DNA of 64,000 nt from Corynebacterium humireducens NBRC 106098 = DSM 45392 (GTDB lineage Bacteria; Actinomycetota; Actinomycetes; Mycobacteriales; Mycobacteriaceae). The stretch covers positions 1,736,001-1,800,000 of the forward strand of contig NZ_CP005286.1 in the NCBI RefSeq assembly GCF_000819445.1, written 5' to 3'. This document shows, one piece after another, positions 59,785 through 64,000 of this stretch. The notes below the pieces were generated by a model. That model was not told the origin of the DNA. It saw only the letters and a program-made list of their open reading frames with translations, and ran no database searches. Each line of letters opens with the position of its first letter. Position 1 is the first letter of the stretch. Made by a program: the position numbers and the translations under genes.

Positions 59785-61812
59785 TTAGTGGGCGTGGAGG
59801 ATCAGCATGTCCTCCATGGGCGGTGACGCCGGGATGTTGTCCCGGTTGAGCAGCCAGGACGCGATGTCACGGAACAACGGCGCCGAGGACTGGCCACCGC
59901 CGCCTCCCGCCTCGACGCCGGCGCGGGGCTCGTCGACCATGACGGCGACGACGAAGCGCGGGTCATCCGCCGGGGCGATGCCGGCGAAGGTGATCCAGTA
60001 GTCCGAGTTCGAGTACGCGCCCGTCCGCGGGTCGACCTTCTGGGCCGTACCCGTCTTGCCGGCGGTCTGGTACCCGGGGACCGCGCCGTTCGCGCCGGTA
60101 CCCGACTGCAGACCACCCGGGTCGTTCTGCATCACGGAACGGAACATCTGGACCACCGTCTCCGCCGTCTGCGGACTGACCACCTGCGTCCGCCGCGGCT
60201 CCGTGGTCGAGGTGACCTTGCCGTCCGGACCGGTGACCGACTCGATGATGCGCGGCTCGATGCGCTCCCCGTGGTTGGCGAGCGCCTGGTAGATGCTCGC
60301 CATCTGCAGGGTGGTGAAGGACATGCCCTGCCCGATGGGCAGGTTGGCGAAGGTGCCGCCCGACCACTGCTCACGCGGCGGCAGCAGACCGGCGGACTCG
60401 TTCGGCAGCTCCACCCCGGTGGGGCGGCCGACGCCGAAACGGTCGAGGTAGTCGGCGAAACGGTCCTCCCCGAGGCGCTCCGCGAGCATCAGCGTGCCCA
60501 CGTTCGAGGACTTACCGAAGATGCCGGTCGTGGTGTAGGGCACGAGTCCGTGGTCCCACGCGTCCGAGACGGTCACGCCCGCCATGTGGATGGAGCCCGG
60601 CACCTGGTGGACCTCGTCCGGCGTGGTCAGCCCCTCCTCGAGGGTCGCGGCAGCGGTGATGACCTTCGCCACGGAACCCGGCTCGTAGGGGTGGGAGATG
60701 GGCTGGTTCTCGAAGTCCTTGCCCTGCTCCAGCTGGCGCTCGATGTTGCCGTTCGGGTCGATGGTGTCGGTGTTCGCCATCGCGAGCACCTTGCCGGTGG
60801 CCACGTCCAGGACGACGGCCTCCGCGGACTTCGCCTGCGAGTTGGCCTTCGCCTGTTCGAGGAGCTGCTGCACGTAGGTCTGCAGGTCCAGGTCGAGCGT
60901 GAGCTCGATGGAGGAGCCGTCGACGGCGGGCACCACGTCACGCAGCGTGCCCGGGATGACCTGCCCGTCGGTGGAGACGTCCTCCGTGGACCGGCCGTTG
61001 ATGCCCGAGAGCATCGCGTCGCCGGAGGCCTCGAAGCCGAACTGGCCCTGGCCGTCCATCGACACCTTGCCGATGATGTTCTCCGCGATCGCCCCGTTGG
61101 GGTACTGGCGGATGTCCTGGTGGTCGGCGGCCACGCCGTGGAAGGTCGAGGCGATCTCCGTCGCGACGTCCGGGTCGACGTTGCGCACCAGCACCTCGTA
61201 GTTCGTCTCCGCGTGCAGCTTGTCCAGGATCTCCTGCGACTTCACCTCACCCGTGATGGCTCCGGCGTCCTCGATCATGCGGGGGATCTCCTCCGACATC
61301 CGCACGAGGACGTCCTCGACGCGGCCGTCGATCTGGGAGTCGATGTCGGCGCGCGACATGCCGTCGATACGCATCGCCAGGTCCTGCTGCTGACGCAGCT
61401 CACTGCGCAGCAGACGCGGGGAGACGGTGAGGCTGCGGGCCTGCATGGTGTAGGCCAGCTGGTTGCCGCGCCGGTCGACGATCTCGCCGCGCCGCGCCGG
61501 ATCGACGTACACCCGGGCACGCTGCTCCTGCGCCTTCGCCGCCAGGTCCGGGCCCCACACGACCTGCACCCAGGCGAGACGCCCGACGAGGACGAGCGCG
61601 ATGACGAGGAAGATGTTGAGGATCACCCGCATGCGGGTCACCATCATCGTCTTCTGGTCCTGCGGCTGACGGCGTGGCCGCTGCTGCGGCGGCGGCACAG
61701 GGCGGCGGGGCCGGGTGACGCGGGCCTCGGAGTAGGTGCGGGATGACGAACGGCGGGACGAGTGTCCCCGTCCCGCATCACGTCTCACGCCACCGGTACC
61801 GGGTCGTGTCAC
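59785..61812 (-). CDS. ftsI: Septal transpeptidase FtsI (PBP2b/PBP3, class B PBP)
   Basis: FtsI crosslinks septal peptidoglycan. The 675-residue class B penicillin-binding protein has a basic Arg/Pro-rich cytoplasmic tail (about 1-60), one transmembrane helix (VILNIFLVIALVLVGRLAWV) and a dimerisation domain. The transpeptidase domain has SxxK in PYEPGSVAKVI (near residue 374), SxN in FGKSSNVG (near 434) and KTG in TAGKTGTAQ (near 584). GTG start with GAGGA 6 nt upstream. It lies between ftsL and murE as usual. Confidence 0.96.
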   Translation of the reverse strand: MTRPGTGGVRRDAGRGHSSRRSSSRTYSEARVTRPRRPVPPPQQRPRRQPQDQKTMMVTRMRVILNIFLVIALVLVGRLAWVQVVWGPDLAAKAQEQRARVYVDPARRGEIVDRRGNQLAYTMQARSLTVSPRLLRSELRQQQDLAMRIDGMSRADIDSQIDGRVEDVLVRMSEEIPRMIEDAGAITGEVKSQEILDKLHAETNYEVLVRNVDPDVATEIASTFHGVAADHQDIRQYPNGAIAENIIGKVSMDGQGQFGFEASGDAMLSGINGRSTEDVSTDGQVIPGTLRDVVPAVDGSSIELTLDLDLQTYVQQLLEQAKANSQAKSAEAVVLDVATGKVLAMANTDTIDPNGNIERQLEQGKDFENQPISHPYEPGSVAKVITAAATLEEGLTTPDEVHQVPGSIHMAGVTVSDAWDHGLVPYTTTGIFGKSSNVGTLMLAERLGEDRFADYLDRFGVGRPTGVELPNESAGLLPPREQWSGGTFANLPIGQGMSFTTLQMASIYQALANHGERIEPRIIESVTGPDGKVTSTTEPRRTQVVSPQTAETVVQMFRSVMQNDPGGLQSGTGANGAVPGYQTAGKTGTAQKVDPRTGAYSNSDYWITFAGIAPADDPRFVVAVMVDEPRAGVEAGGGGGQSSAPLFRDIASWLLNRDNIPASPPMEDMLILHAH

Positions 61813-61828
61813 TGGCTGTCCTCACCTG

Positions 61829-62584
61829 TCAGTTGTCGTTCATGTTCTCTGGTTCCGCCTCCGGCACATTCGGGGCATACGGGAGCACCCCACGCTCCGG
61901 CGCCGGGGCGACGGGGTCCGGGAGCGCATCATACGGGGAACGGAGCTGGTGTCCCTGCGGCACGGCCTCCAGGTTGTCCTCGAGCTCGTGGGTCGCCTCC
62001 GGGTCACTGGACGCCTGTCCCGGCCGGACCGGGGCACCGTTCACGTCAATGATAGGGTGCGTCGCCGGATCCGCCGGGCGCTGCACCACGATCTCGCCGT
62101 TCTCGTGCACGCCCAGGATCCCGGGCTGCGCGGGCAGGACCAGGCCGAGTTCACCGGCCCGACGGGCGATCTCCGCGGAGGACCGGACGTTCTCCAGGTC
62201 GCGGTTGAGGGTCTCGAGCTGGTTCGACAGCTGCTTGTCCTGCGTCTGCAGGAGCTGCGTCTGGAAGGTCTGCTGCGTCGCCAGTCCGGCCAGCCACATG
62301 GCCACCGCCACGCCGGCGATCGCCAGGACGATGGACACGCTGATGAGCTTGGCCAGCAGCGAGGTCTGCTTGAGTTCCGCGACCCTGCGTCCCCGGACGG
62401 AGACGACCTGGCGGGAGCCCAGCCGGTTGGGCACCGGGCGGCGGCGCGTCGGCAGCGGCGTCTGGGCCGGCGGGGTGAAGGATCGGGTGTGCTGCTCCCG
62501 GTCGAGGAGTGCGGTCCCGACACTGTAGTCACGGCTCGCGCCCATGCGACGCTGCTTGCTGGTGGTGCTGTTGGTCGGGTTCAC
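61829..62584 (-). CDS. ftsL: FtsL-like bitopic division protein
   Basis: The 251-residue protein has a long basic cytoplasmic tail (about 1-72) and one transmembrane helix ([20 protein letters not shown], about 74-96). A coiled coil follows ([20 protein letters not shown]) with a short conserved part ([20 protein letters not shown]), then a Pro/Glu-rich tail of about 90 residues. The position between rsmH and ftsI and the [14 protein letters not shown] motif identify it as the actinobacterial FtsL equivalent. It is far longer than E. coli FtsL (121 residues). The GTG overlaps the rsmH stop by 4 bp. Confidence 0.85.
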   Translation of the reverse strand: MNPTNSTTSKQRRMGASRDYSVGTALLDREQHTRSFTPPAQTPLPTRRRPVPNRLGSRQVVSVRGRRVAELKQTSLLAKLISVSIVLAIAGVAVAMWLAGLATQQTFQTQLLQTQDKQLSNQLETLNRDLENVRSSAEIARRAGELGLVLPAQPGILGVHENGEIVVQRPADPATHPIIDVNGAPVRPGQASSDPEATHELEDNLEAVPQGHQLRSPYDALPDPVAPAPERGVLPYAPNVPEAEPENMNDN

Positions 62585-63600
62585 GATCGGTCTCCAAACG
62601 GGTCAGGGAGCTTCTCGACGGCGCGGACCCTCACCGGGGCCGCACGCGGGTTCTCCTCGATCTCGGCTTCGGTCGCCTTCTCCGCGCCACGGGTGACCGT
62701 GGCGAAACGCGGCGCCGTGCCCGGCAGGTCCATCGGCAGGCCGGGCGGGGTCTTCGATGCGGTCATCTCGGCGAAGGCCGCCTTGACGATGCGGTCCTCC
62801 AGGGACTGGTAGCTCATGAACACGGCACGGCCCCCGACCGCCAGCAGCCCGGCGATGACGGGGATGACGTTCTCCAGCGCCTCCAGCTCGGCGTTGACCT
62901 CCACGCGCAGCGCCTGGAAGGTGCGCTTGGCGGGGTGTCCACCGGTGCGCCGGGTGGCGGCGGGGATGGTGGCGTAGAGCAGCTCCACGAGGCGGGCGGA
63001 GGTGGTGAAGGGAGCCTTCTCCCGCTCCCGCAGCACAGCCGAGGCGATCTTGCCGGCGAAACGCTCATCGCCGTAGGTCTTGAGGATGCGCGCCAGCTCA
63101 CCGTGGCTGTACGTGTTGAGGATGTCGGCCGCGGTCCGCCCCTTCGTCGGGTCCATGCGCATGTCGAGCGGCGCGTCGGTGCGGTAGGCGAAACCGCGCT
63201 CCACCTGATCGAGCTGCATGGAGGACACACCGAGGTCGAAGAGCGCGCCGGCGACGCCGTGCTCCCGGACCAGGTCGAAGATCGGCCCCTCCCCCGTCTC
63301 GACGGCCTCGCCGATCCCGTCGAAACGGGTCTGCACGCCCACGAACCTGTCCCCGAAGGGGGCGAGTCGGGCGCGGGCGTCGGCAAGCGCGACGGGGTCA
63401 CGGTCCACGCCGATGACGTGGGCCTCGGGGAAGGTGCGCAGGAAGTGCTCGGTGTGGCCGCCGGCACCGAGGGTGCCGTCGACGATGACAGCCCGGGAGC
63501 CGAGCTTCTCGACGCCCGGCGCGATCAGATCCGCCATGCGGTCCCGGAGAACCGGGACGTGGCCGTGGTTGTCGTTGATGTCGAAGCTCATGTCACTCAT
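62581..63600 (-). CDS. rsmH: 16S rRNA m4C1402 methyltransferase RsmH (MraW)
   Basis: RsmH methylates N4 of C1402 in 16S rRNA using SAM. The 339-residue protein has [17 protein letters not shown], the SAM-binding [73 protein letters not shown] and [19 protein letters not shown] 63600 has GGGGGG 7 nt upstream; a second ATG 9 bp inside is less likely. Confidence 0.97.
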   Translation of the reverse strand: MSDMSFDINDNHGHVPVLRDRMADLIAPGVEKLGSRAVIVDGTLGAGGHTEHFLRTFPEAHVIGVDRDPVALADARARLAPFGDRFVGVQTRFDGIGEAVETGEGPIFDLVREHGVAGALFDLGVSSMQLDQVERGFAYRTDAPLDMRMDPTKGRTAADILNTYSHGELARILKTYGDERFAGKIASAVLREREKAPFTTSARLVELLYATIPAATRRTGGHPAKRTFQALRVEVNAELEALENVIPVIAGLLAVGGRAVFMSYQSLEDRIVKAAFAEMTASKTPPGLPMDLPGTAPRFATVTRGAEKATEAEIEENPRAAPVRVRAVEKLPDPFGDRS

Positions 63601-63755
63601 GACCGCACCCCCCTTCCTGATTCCTGTGTCCGGACAGCGGGACGCGTACAGGGCCCTGCCCGATGTGTCCATCTGATGTCGGGGAAGTACACCAGAGCAT
63701 CACCTCGGGCAGAGTCCTCCACGCATCCCGCTCATCCCGTGACGACCGTCGTGGG

Positions 63756-64000
63756 TCAGAGCAGTCCGTCGAGGATCTCTTCCGCGTCGGCCGCGGAGAA
63801 CGCGGCCTCCGTCTCCTGCTGGTATGCAGCCCAGGATTCGGCATCCCAGATCTCGAGAAAATCCACAGATCCGATGACCACACACTCCTTTGTCAGGCCC
63901 GCGTACTCACGGTGCCCGGCAGAGAGGGTGATGCGCCCGTTGCCGTCAGGTCGCTGTTCATCCGCGCTGGCAGCCAGATTGCGGATGAAGGCACGAGCCT
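63756..64000 (-). CDS. mraZ: Transcriptional regulator MraZ (N-terminus outside the window)
   Basis: The last 80 residues of MraZ are visible, reading [20 protein letters not shown] to the end at EEILDGLL. The stop TGA is at 63756-63758, and the start lies beyond base 64000. The segment contains the AbrB-like second half with [24 protein letters not shown] and [14 protein letters not shown], typical of MraZ. MraZ binds repeats in its own promoter and represses the dcw cluster in other bacteria; those boxes would be outside this window. The 155-bp gap to rsmH contains 8-bp inverted repeats (63656-63663 and 63705-63712) and no gene. Confidence 0.95.
   Translation of the reverse strand, partial: ARAFIRNLAASADEQRPDGNGRITLSAGHREYAGLTKECVVIGSVDFLEIWDAESWAAYQQETEAAFSAADAEEILDGLL

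Noticed and set aside
63656-63712. 8-bp inverted repeats in the mraZ-rsmH gap as an attenuator
   Set aside because: The arms are 41 nt apart with no T tract; recorded only as a note on the intergenic region.

Overview
The window is a high-GC actinobacterial chromosome segment, almost certainly from a Corynebacterium. The evidence is the gene order hisD-hisC-hisB-(small membrane gene)-(MFS gene)-hisH-hisA-impA-hisF, the glgX/treY/treZ group, and a division and cell-wall (dcw) cluster that lacks ftsA but includes sepF, yggT and wag31 followed by ileS. These match the arrangement I know from C. glutamicum and relatives. All assignments come from reading the sequence and recalling protein families. 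No database search was run.

Layout. 1-7276 (minus): histidine biosynthesis operon, with hisF cut by the window edge. 7401-11181: a YbjN-like protein, nadC with two membrane/lipoprotein genes, and a TetR regulator. 11221-22917: a glycogen-to-trehalose region (glgX, treY, treZ) interleaved with an HxlR regulator, a DEDDh exonuclease-BRCT protein, a RelA/SpoT-type alarmone synthetase overlapping treY, an unlisted 42-codon gene with its own terminator, an S4-domain protein and a YigZ-family protein. 22924-30150: ilvA, a secreted choice-of-anchor I-like protein with a small secreted partner, and dnaE1. 30226-41460: a housekeeping and accessory mixture of rarD, GNAT, rluD, lspA, an ABC-F ATPase, two lipoproteins, asparaginase, a DUF222/HNH protein, dinB and an EamA exporter. 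41457-64000 (minus): ileS under a T-box leader, then wag31, yggT, sepF, yggS, pgeF, ftsZ, ftsQ, murC, murG, ftsW, murD, mraY, murF, murE, ftsI, ftsL, rsmH and mraZ (cut by the window edge).

How the parts fit. GlgX trims glycogen to maltodextrins that TreY and TreZ turn into trehalose, which corynebacteria use to build trehalose mycolates. The dcw genes are tightly coupled by 4-bp stop/start overlaps and supply lipid II synthesis plus the divisome, with Wag31 directing polar growth. Many genes start 6-8 nt after a TANNNT -10 element, which suggests leaderless transcripts. I used this pattern to choose several start codons.

The least explained items are the 42-residue amphipathic protein at 19689-19817, the acidic tail on GlgX, the secreted pair at 24376-26539, and operator-like repeats upstream of the secreted gene and of the HNH gene. 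I saw no tRNA, rRNA, CRISPR array, insertion sequence or prophage.
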